From an uncultured Clostridium sp. (GTDB lineage Bacteria; Bacillota; Clostridia; Clostridiales; Clostridiaceae): a stretch of DNA of 5,644 bases. The translations under genes were made by a program, and so were the position numbers. The stretch covers positions 1 to 5,644 of the forward strand of contig CAKVNP010000165.1 of the NCBI GenBank assembly GCA_934777095.1, read 5' to 3'. A model generated the notes under the pieces. That model searched no databases, was not told the DNA's origin, and saw nothing but the letters and a program-made list of their open reading frames with translations. Below, piece after piece: positions 1 to 5,190 of this stretch (positions within the stretch are counted from its first letter, which is position 1; every line of letters starts with the position of its first letter).

Positions 1-147
1 GGATTGAATAATAAGTATGGACATCCTCATAGAGAAATAATCCAAATGCTTGAGGAAAGAAAGATAAAATATTATAGAACAGACCTGCAAGGAGAAATAT
101 CATTTACTACTGATGGTAGTAAAATAACTGTAAAAACAGAAAAATAA
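1..147 (+). CDS. C-terminal end of a ComEC/Rec2-like metallo-beta-lactamase-fold protein (5' partial)
   Basis: The frame is open from base 1 and ends at TAA 145-147, leaving 48 C-terminal residues. The fragment carries NNKYGHPHREIIQMLEER, then YYRTDLQGEISFTTDG. This is the pattern that closes the beta-lactamase-like domain of ComEC/Rec2 DNA-uptake proteins and of stand-alone secreted MBL hydrolases: a YGHP motif, an amphipathic helix, a 'YRTD..G.I...(S/T)DG' strand pair and a short basic tail. Known for the family: the YGHP histidine lies near the metal-binding face, and the domain is thought to act extracellularly on DNA in ComEC. Whether this is full ComEC with its membrane domain or a stand-alone MBL-fold hydrolase cannot be decided, because everything upstream lies outside the window. 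It converges on the next operon and shares its terminator. Confidence 0.75.
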   Translation, partial: GLNNKYGHPHREIIQMLEERKIKYYRTDLQGEISFTTDGSKITVKTEK

Positions 148-174
148 AAAATGATGAATAGTAAATTATGAATT

Positions 175-210
175 AAATAAAGGCTTCCTCTATTGAGAAA
201 GCCTTTATTT
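175..210. terminator. Bidirectional Rho-independent terminator between convergent genes
   Basis: A perfect 12-bp inverted repeat, AAATAAAGGCTT (175-186) and AAGCCTTTATTT (199-210), is extended inside the loop by CTC/GAG (188-190 with 195-197) around a TATT loop. The A-rich left flank and T-rich right flank give a U-rich tail on either strand. It sits 27 bases after the stop of the rightward gene and 4 bases beyond the stop of the leftward DUF948-like gene, so it can serve both convergent transcripts. Confidence 0.88.
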
Positions 211-214
211 ATAG

Positions 215-550
215 TTATTTACTAAAAACTGATGCTATTATATTTATTATGTCTTTTACTGTTTCGTAGTTTGAAAGAAGGTTGTCCTTAGCAACAATAG
301 CTTCAGCAGTTGCTTCAGTGGCAACATCTGTTATTCCTTTTACATTGTCAGTAATTTCCACTGCATTGCTAGTTATAGCAGGCAGGGCTTTGCAGGCTTT
401 ATTGAAGTAAGAGCTATTATCGCTGACAACTTTATTAAGTCCTGAAATTAACTTGATTAATTTTACTAAAAGGATAATTAATAATACAAGTGCAGTAAAG
501 CCTAAAACACCCATAATGCACTTAAATAAAAGTGAAACATTTATGTACAT
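215..550 (-). CDS. Small single-span membrane protein, DUF948/YtxG-like
   Basis: The protein has 111 residues from the chosen start. Residues about 5-37 form one long hydrophobic helix (LLFKCIMGVLGF, then TALVLLIILLVKLIKLI). A mostly helical, Ser/Thr/Ala/Val-rich soluble tail follows, with no cysteine motif or catalytic signature. One N-terminal membrane helix followed by a long amphipathic helix is the DUF948 (B. subtilis YtxG) layout. The upstream partner gene encodes a YtxH protein, and ytxG and ytxH are also neighbours in B. subtilis, so context supports the call. Start choice: an in-frame ATG at 556 directly abuts the Shine-Dalgarno, while the ATG at 550 has ideal spacing, so 550 is preferred. 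The gene lies 15 bases downstream of the YtxH gene in the same transcript and ends at the shared terminator. Function is unknown; an envelope or stress-related role is only inferred from B. subtilis. The match to DUF948 is moderate. Confidence 0.75.
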   Translation of the reverse strand: MYINVSLLFKCIMGVLGFTALVLLIILLVKLIKLISGLNKVVSDNSSYFNKACKALPAITSNAVEITDNVKGITDVATEATAEAIVAKDNLLSNYETVKDIINIIASVFSK

Positions 551-556
551 AGTCAT

Positions 557-562
557 CTCCTA
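557..562 (-). promoter_or_regulatory. Ribosome-binding site deciding the start of the DUF948-like gene
   Basis: On the minus strand the sequence reads TAGGAG, then ATGACT, then ATG. The AGGAG core touches the first ATG (556) with no spacer but sits 6 bases from the second ATG (550). Initiation at 550 is therefore much more likely. Confidence 0.8.
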
Positions 563-565
563 ATA

Positions 566-958
566 TTAAGCTTCAGTAGTTTCTTCAGCTGTTTCTACAG
601 TTTCAACGTTTTCTTCAACAGTTTCTTCTACTTCAGGAGTTTCTTCAACTTGAGATCCTCTTTTTTCAGCTAAGTAAGCAGCTATTTTTTCTTTAGCTTC
701 TGAAACGTTTTTCTTACCTTCTTCAACTTTTGTGTTTAATGCAGCTTTTGCAGATGAAGTCTTTTCAGATACTCTTTCTTTTGCTTCAACAGTTTTAGCA
801 GCTATTGTTTCTCTAGTTTCTTTTCCTGATTTAGGAGCAAAAAGTATACCAGCTGTAGCTCCAGCAGTTAATCCTAATGCTGCAGTTAAAGCAGTTTGTT
901 TTATGGCTTTAGCTTTTTTTTCTCTTTTCTTTTTGTTTATTAATTGTTGTATTTTCAT
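566..958 (-). CDS. YtxH-domain protein (general-stress/envelope type)
   Basis: The protein has 130 residues. It opens with a very basic segment (KKKREKKAKAIK, residues 9-20), then a Gly/Ala-rich hydrophobic helix (about 22-41, ALGLTAGATAGILF). The motif GILFAPKSGKETRE (37-50) follows directly and is the hallmark of the YtxH family (PF12732). Residues 51-100 are a charged Ala/Lys/Glu helix likely to form a coiled coil. Residues 104-130 are a low-complexity acidic tail of Glu, Thr and Val. Known: YtxH proteins are small membrane-associated proteins, stress-induced in Bacillus, with no defined biochemical activity. Start choice: the frame can be opened earlier only with a TTG at 973 that lies inside the Shine-Dalgarno; the ATG at 958 has GGAGG 8 bases upstream and is chosen. 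It is the first gene of a two-gene leftward operon. Confidence 0.9.
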   Translation of the reverse strand: MKIQQLINKKKREKKAKAIKQTALTAALGLTAGATAGILFAPKSGKETRETIAAKTVEAKERVSEKTSSAKAALNTKVEEGKKNVSEAKEKIAAYLAEKRGSQVEETPEVEETVEENVETVETAEETTEA

Positions 959-966
959 ATGAATTG

Positions 967-971
967 CCTCC
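967..971 (-). promoter_or_regulatory. Ribosome-binding site of the YtxH gene
   Basis: GGAGG on the minus strand lies 8 bases before the ATG at 958. It overlaps the alternative TTG at 973, which argues against that longer start. Confidence 0.85.
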
Positions 972-994
972 AAAATATCTCTTTTTATTTACTA

Positions 995-1023
995 ATTATA
1001 CTGGTCAGTACAAATAAAAACAA
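995..1023 (-). promoter_or_regulatory. Sigma-A type promoter of the ytxH-DUF948 operon
   Basis: On the minus strand there is a perfect TATAAT (-10, 1000 to 995). TTGTTT (-35, 1023 to 1018) lies 17 bases upstream, the optimal spacer. The -35 matches the consensus at only 3 of 6 positions. Transcription should start near 988, leaving a leader of about 30 bases before the ATG. No other -10 of this quality was seen before the gene. Confidence 0.72.
999..1010. promoter_or_regulatory. Inverted repeat in the ytxH promoter (possible operator)
   Basis: TACTG-GT-CAGTA is an interrupted palindrome with perfect 5-bp arms. It begins inside the -10 and fills the adjoining part of the spacer, where a repressor would block RNA polymerase. 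GC-containing symmetry is uncommon in the surrounding A/T-rich DNA. The responsible regulator is unknown; the half-site is short, so chance is possible. Confidence 0.4.
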
Positions 1024-1203
1024 GTAAATAAAAGTAAAAGATGCATAAAAAAGTAATAAAAAAAGAGGGCGTATATAAATTTTTTTTCTTTATAGTAAAT
1101 TTATAAAAAAATAAATTGGCTTAAAAAATAAAAATAACTAAAAAAATAATAAAAATCATTATAAAAATAAGTAAATATAGTTAAAAGAGAGTAAATATAG
1201 ATG
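1024..1203. other. AT-rich divergent intergenic region, no gene seen
   Basis: About 180 bases of nearly pure A/T separate the two divergent transcription units, apart from a small GC patch near 1065-1071. No open frame with a plausible ribosome-binding site, no RNA gene and no GC-rich hairpin was found on either strand. Only an A/T-only inverted repeat (about 1073-1106) and the direct repeat listed separately stand out. The run may act as UP-element-like or curved promoter DNA, which is inference. Confidence 0.6.
1170..1200 (+). repeat. Two direct copies of AGTAAATATAG, 20-bp period
   Basis: Identical 11-mers lie at 1170-1180 and 1190-1200, start to start 20 bases, about two helical turns. 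They lie just upstream of the proposed promoter of the ABC operon. They could be paired binding sites for an activator or simply AT-rich coincidence. Confidence 0.45.
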
Positions 1204-1212
1204 TGATATAGT
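1204..1212 (+). promoter_or_regulatory. Candidate extended -10 promoter of the ABC transporter operon
   Basis: TGATATAGT combines the TGn extension with a -10 hexamer TATAGT matching TATAAT at 5 of 6. No convincing -35 is present at 16-18 bases, which extended -10 promoters tolerate. The start would be near 1219, placing the Fur-like site just downstream of +1. An alternative -10, TATTAT (1235-1240), lies inside that site but has an even poorer -35. Either way the Fur-like site would interfere with transcription. Confidence 0.42.
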
Positions 1213-1227
1213 AAAGCAAAAAGCAAA

Positions 1228-1242
1228 TGAAAATTATTATCA
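1228..1242. promoter_or_regulatory. Fur-box-like operator upstream of the ABC operon
   Basis: TGAAAATTATTATCA fits the 7-1-7 Fur box TGATAATNATTATCA with one mismatch in 14 informative positions (position 4). It lies 31 bases before the start codon of the first ABC gene. Known: Fur with ferrous iron binds such sites and represses iron-uptake genes. The surrounding DNA is AT-rich, which raises the chance rate. However, the TGA...TCA ends are specific, and a second such site occurs in front of the next operon. Confidence 0.72.
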
Positions 1243-1273
1243 ATTAAAAATAAAAACATGGAGGATAAAGAAT

Positions 1274-3076
1274 ATGATGATTAATAAAAGGTTAATAAAC
1301 CTTTGCAAAGAGTCAAAAAAATATATTGGACTTACCATATTTGTAAACTGGCTTTCAGTTTTATGTAATATAGTAACAATACTATTAGTAGGACAATTTA
1401 TTAATAAGATATATATCGGCGAAAAGATAAATATAGATGGTAATGGCATTATATCTGCAATGAATAGTTTTAAGGTATGGGGAAGAGTATCATTATTATC
1501 AGCTGTACTGATTATTGCCATCTTATTATGTGTAAGATATTTATGCAATATTTTATATGCTATATTTTCTAGTGCTGCCTCAGCAACAGCTAGAGTAACC
1601 TTAAGAGACCTTATTTATCAGAAGCTTTTAAGGCTAGGAACAGGATATACAAAGGTTGAAAGCACGTCAGCAGTTGTACAAGTGGCAGTAGAAGGAATAG
1701 AACAGCTTGAAATATACTTTGGAAAATATCTATCACAATTTTTCTATTCACTTTTAGTACCAGTAACATTGTTTATATTTATGAGCTTTATTTCATTTAA
1801 AGCAGCATTAGTATTTATATTATCAGTCCCACTAATCCCTATATCAATTATTGCAATAATGAAAATTGCTAAAAGAATATTAAAGGATTATTGGAAAAGC
1901 TATTCAAATCTTGGGGGAACATTCTTAGAAAATCTTCAAGGGTTAACTACTTTAAAGGTTTATAATATGGACCAGGAAAGACATGAAAAAATGAATGTCG
2001 AAGCTGAAAACTTTAGAAAAATAACTATGAAAGTTTTAAGTATGCAGCTTAATTCAATAACTATTATGGATTTAGTTGCCTTTGGTGGGGCAGCGGCAGG
2101 AACAATAGTTGCTTTATTACAATTCAGCAGAGGTGAAATTCCTGTAGGCAGTCTATTTATTATAATACTTCTTTCATCAGAATTCTTTATACCATTAAGA
2201 CTTTTAGGTTCATACTTCCATATTGCAATGAATGGGATGGCAGCTTCTGATAGAATGTTTGGTATTTTAGATGCAGAAGAAAGAGAAAAACCAACAGATT
2301 TAGCTGAAGTCAAAGAATTTACGGATATATCTATTGAATTAAATAATGTAGATTTCAGCTACGATGGAGAGCGAAAAGTTTTAAATAATATTAATATGAA
2401 TATCACACCAGGTGGATTAACAGCTATCGTAGGGGAAAGTGGATCAGGTAAAAGTACAATAGCCTCACTAATATTAAATAACTATTCAGTAACAAGTGGG
2501 GAATTAAAAATTAATGGGGAAAATATAGATAAGTTATCGTTAGAAAGCATTTATAGCAATTTAGCAATAGTTTCAACTAACAGTTATATATTTAACGGAA
2601 CTATTTTAGATAATTTATTAATAGCGAAGAAAGATGCATCTAAAGAAGAAATAGAAAGTGCATTAAAAGCGGCTAGATTATATGATTTTGTGAGTAGTCT
2701 GGAAAATGGCTTAAGCACAGATGTAGGACAAGCGGGAAGTGCTTTATCAGGAGGACAGAAGCAAAGATTAGCTTTAGCAAGAACTATCTTAGCTAATAGA
2801 GAAATGATTATCTTTGACGAAGCTACTTCAAATATAGATGTTGAAAGTGAAGAAAGTATCTGGGAATCAATTTATGAACTTTCAAATGAGAAAACTATTT
2901 TGGTAATCTCACATAGATTAGCTAATGTAAAGGAAGCTAAAAAGATTTACGTAATGAACAAAGGAAACTTAGTGGAAGAGGGAACTCATAATGAATTAAT
3001 GGGCAAAGCAGGACACTACAGTGAAATGGTAAATAAACAAAATGAATTAGAAGAAATCAGGGAGGTTTGTGTGTAA
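1274..3076 (+). CDS. Exporter-fold ABC transporter half, CydD-like permease/ATPase
   Basis: This 600-residue protein is a full half-transporter with membrane domain about 15-325 and ATPase domain about 352-590. Six membrane helices are visible at roughly 18-42, 73-98, 150-171, 173-196, 262-284 and 292-315. The membrane domain shows CydD-family blocks: GIEQLEIYFGKYLSQ (141-155), TFLENLQGLTTLKVY (216-230) and EFFIPLRLLGSYFH (303-316). ATPase motifs are A-loop Tyr363, Walker A GESGSGKST (387-395), signature LSGGQ (491-495), Walker B IIFDE (Asp515, Glu516), SNID (519-522) and H-loop His547. Odd: the Q-loop position holds Thr435 (IVSTNSYIF) where Gln is expected. The start has GGAGG 9 bases upstream. 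The gene overlaps the next by one base, so the two products should form a heterodimer. CydDC relatives have been linked to cysteine/glutathione export and to heme transport. With the Fur-like box, heme, iron or thiol traffic is plausible, but the substrate is unproven. Confidence 0.88.
   Translation: MMINKRLINLCKESKKYIGLTIFVNWLSVLCNIVTILLVGQFINKIYIGEKINIDGNGIISAMNSFKVWGRVSLLSAVLIIAILLCVRYLCNILYAIFSSAASATARVTLRDLIYQKLLRLGTGYTKVESTSAVVQVAVEGIEQLEIYFGKYLSQFFYSLLVPVTLFIFMSFISFKAALVFILSVPLIPISIIAIMKIAKRILKDYWKSYSNLGGTFLENLQGLTTLKVYNMDQERHEKMNVEAENFRKITMKVLSMQLNSITIMDLVAFGGAAAGTIVALLQFSRGEIPVGSLFIIILLSSEFFIPLRLLGSYFHIAMNGMAASDRMFGILDAEEREKPTDLAEVKEFTDISIELNNVDFSYDGERKVLNNINMNITPGGLTAIVGESGSGKSTIASLILNNYSVTSGELKINGENIDKLSLESIYSNLAIVSTNSYIFNGTILDNLLIAKKDASKEEIESALKAARLYDFVSSLENGLSTDVGQAGSALSGGQKQRLALARTILANREMIIFDEATSNIDVESEESIWESIYELSNEKTILVISHRLANVKEAKKIYVMNKGNLVEEGTHNELMGKAGHYSEMVNKQNELEEIREVCV
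3059..3065 (+). promoter_or_regulatory. Ribosome-binding site and TAATG coupling of the second ABC gene
   Basis: AGGGAGG lies inside the last codons of the first ABC gene, 10 bases before the ATG at 3076. The stop TAA (3074-3076) and the ATG share one base (TAATG), typical of translational coupling and 1:1 subunit production. A longer in-frame TTG start at 3067 would be only 1 base after the SD and is rejected. Confidence 0.8.
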
Positions 3077-4749
3077 TGAAAAGAAGATCAGGCTTCCAGA
3101 TCATGAAAAGGCTTATAGTTGAGCTAAAACCATTAGCGCCAATTATGGCAATAACAATATCAATGGGTGTTATAGGATTTTTAGCAGCTATAGCAATTGC
3201 CAGTTTTGGTGCTATCGCAATAGGTGCCGCTACAAAAGATATAACGTTTATCAGCTTTAAGGGTGCCATGATAGTAATGGCAGTATGTGCATTATTAAGA
3301 GGATTCTTAAGATATGCAGAACAATTATCAGGACATTATATCGCTTTTAAAATACTTTATATATTAAGAGATAAAATATTTACTAAGCTAAGAAAACTTG
3401 CTCCTGCAAAATTAGAAGGAGAAGAAAAAGGGAATCTTATTTCATTAATTACTAGTGATATAGAATTATTAGAAGTATTCTATGCACATACAATAGCGCC
3501 AATTTCAATCGCTATAATAACTAATACAATAATCACAGTAATTTTATTTAAGATTAATGCTATTTTTGGAATACTTTCATTAGTATTCTTCTTAATAGTA
3601 GGGCTTGTAATACCATATGTATCATCTGCAATGGGAAAGGATGCCGGCGTTGAATATAGAAATATGTTTGGTGAATGTAATAATTATATTCTTGATTCAT
3701 TAAGAGGATTAAAGGAAGTATTGTTATTCCAAAACGGAGATGAAAGATTAGCTGAAATAAACAATAAATCACATAGAATAAATAAGTCTTTAGATAAGAT
3801 TAAAGAACATGAAGGAATTATCAGAGCAGTTACCGATTTAACTATTATGATTGCAATATTATCTTTTGTTGGAGTAGGTGTACATCAATACTCAATAGGC
3901 AATTTAACATTTACTTGGATGGTAGTTGGGATAGTAGTAATTGCTTCATCATTTGGACCTGTTGTAGCATTAAGCAACCTTTCAAATACTCTTTTACAGA
4001 CTTTTGCTTGTGCAGAAAGGCTATTTGCTTTATTAGATGAAGAGCCACATGTAGAAGAAGTAACAGAAGGATTTGAAGTAAATGGAGAGTCAATTGCTTA
4101 TGACAACGTGACATTTGCTTATCCTGGAAGAAATAAAAATATATTTGATGAAACATCAATACACATTAAAAAAGGCGAAAAAGTAGCTCTTATCGGAGAA
4201 AGTGGTATAGGAAAGAGTACTTTTGTTAAGCTGATGATGAGATTCTGGGATGTTAATTCAGGTACAGTAAATGTAGACGGACAAAGTATTAAGGAAGCTA
4301 ATACAGCAAGTTTAAGAAATAGCCAGACTTTAGTAAGTCAGGAAACATACCTTTTTGATGAATCTATATTAGAAAACATTAAAATAGGCAAAAAGGATGC
4401 AACTAAAGAAGAGGTTATTGAAGCGGCTAAGAAAGCATCTATCCATGATTTTATTGCAGGGCTGCCAAAAGGATATGATACAAGAGTTGGAGAACTTGGC
4501 GGTAATCTTTCTTCAGGAGAAAAGCAAAGATTAGGCTTAGCAAGAGCATTTCTAAGTGATGGAGAGGTATTAATTCTAGATGAGCCAACAAGTAATCTAG
4601 ATACCTTAAACGAGGGTGAAATCTTAAAATCAATAAAAGAAAACTGTGAAGATAAGACAATTGTTCTTATTTCACATAGAAAGTCAACAACAGCAGTATG
4701 CAATAAAGTAATTAAACTTGAAAATAGCAAGCTGGTTGTTAATGAATAA
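3076..4749 (+). CDS. Exporter-fold ABC transporter half, CydC-like permease/ATPase
   Basis: This 557-residue protein is the partner of the upstream CydD-like subunit. Membrane helices lie near 20-52, 60-80, 134-158, 160-184, 250-272 and 278-300. The block RGFLRYAEQLSGH (75-87), then LRDKIFTKLRKLAPAKLEG (97-115) and DIELLEVFYAHTIAP (128-142), has the spacing and residues of CydC-family membrane domains. The ATPase domain (about 335-557) has A-loop Tyr349, Walker A GESGIGKST (374-382), Q-loop Gln422, Walker B LILDE (Asp502, Glu503), SNLD (506-509) and H-loop His534. The signature is LSSGE (478-482), departing from LSGGQ; CydC proteins often carry LSGGE, so the second Ser is the rarer change. 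No cytochrome bd genes lie beside the pair, so a role in cytochrome bd assembly is not supported here. Transcription should end at the hairpin about 30 bases after the stop. Confidence 0.86.
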   Translation: MKRRSGFQIMKRLIVELKPLAPIMAITISMGVIGFLAAIAIASFGAIAIGAATKDITFISFKGAMIVMAVCALLRGFLRYAEQLSGHYIAFKILYILRDKIFTKLRKLAPAKLEGEEKGNLISLITSDIELLEVFYAHTIAPISIAIITNTIITVILFKINAIFGILSLVFFLIVGLVIPYVSSAMGKDAGVEYRNMFGECNNYILDSLRGLKEVLLFQNGDERLAEINNKSHRINKSLDKIKEHEGIIRAVTDLTIMIAILSFVGVGVHQYSIGNLTFTWMVVGIVVIASSFGPVVALSNLSNTLLQTFACAERLFALLDEEPHVEEVTEGFEVNGESIAYDNVTFAYPGRNKNIFDETSIHIKKGEKVALIGESGIGKSTFVKLMMRFWDVNSGTVNVDGQSIKEANTASLRNSQTLVSQETYLFDESILENIKIGKKDATKEEVIEAAKKASIHDFIAGLPKGYDTRVGELGGNLSSGEKQRLGLARAFLSDGEVLILDEPTSNLDTLNEGEILKSIKENCEDKTIVLISHRKSTTAVCNKVIKLENSKLVVNE

Positions 4750-4820
4750 TATATTCAATAATGAATACTTAATTATGGTAGGAATTCCTCTAGACGAGGA
4801 ATTCTTATTTAATGAATAAT
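4739..4820 (+). repeat. 12-bp direct repeats flanking the ABC operon terminator
   Basis: TTAATGAATAAT occurs at 4739-4750, covering the stop codon of the second ABC gene, and again at 4809-4820, ending next to the second Fur-like box. The copies are 70 bases apart and bracket the terminator. They could mark a small duplication or insertion, or chance in AT-rich DNA; the intervening 58 bases show no other mobile-element feature. Confidence 0.4.
4779..4810 (+). terminator. Rho-independent terminator of the ABC operon
   Basis: GAATTCCTC (4782-4790) and GAGGAATTC (4796-4804) form a perfect 9-bp stem around the loop TAGAC. G-U, A-U and U-A pairs at the base extend it. The tail is TTATTT. It begins about 30 bases after the stop of the second ABC gene and separates this operon from the next promoter. 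Confidence 0.85.
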
Positions 4821-4847
4821 TGAGAATGATAATCAGTGTAATATATT
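4820..4847 (+). promoter_or_regulatory. Sigma-A promoter of the ygbA-ybaN operon
   Basis: The -35 TTGAGA (4820-4825, 5 of 6 to TTGACA) and -10 TATATT (4842-4847, 5 of 6 to TATAAT) are separated by 16 bases. Transcription would start near 4854, giving a leader of about 25 bases. The -35 and the first part of the spacer are covered by the Fur-like box. Confidence 0.66.
4821..4835. promoter_or_regulatory. Fur-box-like operator over the ygbA promoter
   Basis: TGAGAATGATAATCA matches TGATAATNATTATCA with two mismatches in 14 informative positions (positions 4 and 11). It overlaps the -35 hexamer, a standard repressor placement. It is the second such site in the window, each directly before an operon. 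Confidence 0.72.
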
Positions 4848-4878
4848 TAAAGATTATTATTAATAGGTAAGGTGATTA

Positions 4879-5178
4879 ATGATGACCAAAATAGAAAGAG
4901 AAAAACAAACAATCAAAATTATGGTTGAAATCTATTGTAAGAAGAAGCATGGATGTAAGAATGAATTATGTGGGGAATGTCAGGAATTCTTAGAATATGC
5001 ACATAAAAGGTTAAGCTTCTGCAAGTTTGGTGAAGAAAAATCAACATGTTCAAGATGTCCCATTCATTGCTATAAAAAAGATATGAAAGCAAAGGCAAAA
5101 GAAATAATGAGATTTTCCGGTCCAAGAATGATATTATACAAACCTTCAGAAGTAATCAGACATGCATTAAATAAATAG
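4879..5178 (+). CDS. ygbA: YgbA-family protein (nitrous oxide-stimulated promoter family)
   Basis: This small protein of 99 residues has eight cysteines and no membrane helix or signal peptide, so it is probably cytoplasmic. The layout is HGCKNELCGECQEFLEYAHK (24-43), FCKFGEEKSTCSRCPIHCY (47-65), and a C-terminal IMRFSGPRMILYKP (76-89). CxxC pairs lie at 31/34 and 57/60, with further Cys at 20, 26, 48 and 64. This Cys order and the 'MR.(S/A)GPRM' ending are characteristic of the YgbA family (PF11756). Known: E. coli ygbA is induced by nitric oxide through NsrR; its biochemistry is not defined. The Cys pattern suggests bound metal, heme or an Fe-S cluster, which is inference. ATG 4879 is preceded by AAGGTGAT, which pairs with the 16S tail; ATG 4882 is a possible alternative start one codon in. 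The gene lies 12 bases upstream of ybaN in the same transcript, behind a Fur-like box. Confidence 0.87.
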   Translation: MMTKIEREKQTIKIMVEIYCKKKHGCKNELCGECQEFLEYAHKRLSFCKFGEEKSTCSRCPIHCYKKDMKAKAKEIMRFSGPRMILYKPSEVIRHALNK

Positions 5179-5190
5179 GAGAAATGAGCG

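Noticed and set aside
732..962. Open frame of 76 codons on the plus strand, antisense to the YtxH gene
   Set aside because: It lies wholly opposite a gene with a clear family motif and good RBS, has no ribosome-binding site of its own, and reads as a hydrophobic shadow of the Ala/Lys/Glu-rich gene.
1073..1106. Inverted repeat TATAAATTT/AAATTTATA as a possible terminator or RNA hairpin
   Set aside because: The stem is A/T only with a 16-base loop, would be very unstable as RNA, and is expected by chance in this composition. No transcript is expected to end there.
1024..1273. Riboswitch or structured leader before the ABC operon
   Set aside because: The predicted leader is short (about 55 bases) and A/T only, with no paired helices, so no known riboswitch core fits.
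1960..2313. Antisense open frame of 117 codons within the CydD-like gene
   Set aside because: No recognisable motif and full overlap with a well-supported coding gene; typical shadow frame.
4338..4730. Antisense open frame of 130 codons within the ATPase domain of the CydC-like gene
   Set aside because: It mirrors conserved ABC motifs on the other strand, and nothing in its translation resembles a known protein.
1274..4749. Assignment of the ABC pair as a true cytochrome bd assembly CydDC
   Set aside because: The membrane-domain motifs are CydD/CydC-like, but no cydAB genes are in the window, the regulation looks iron-linked, and substrate cannot be read from sequence. Gene symbols were therefore withheld.
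4851..4865. A possible third Fur-like site overlapping the start of the ygbA leader
   Set aside because: Only about 10 of 14 informative positions match and the TGA...TCA ends are missing, so it is not distinguishable from AT-rich background.
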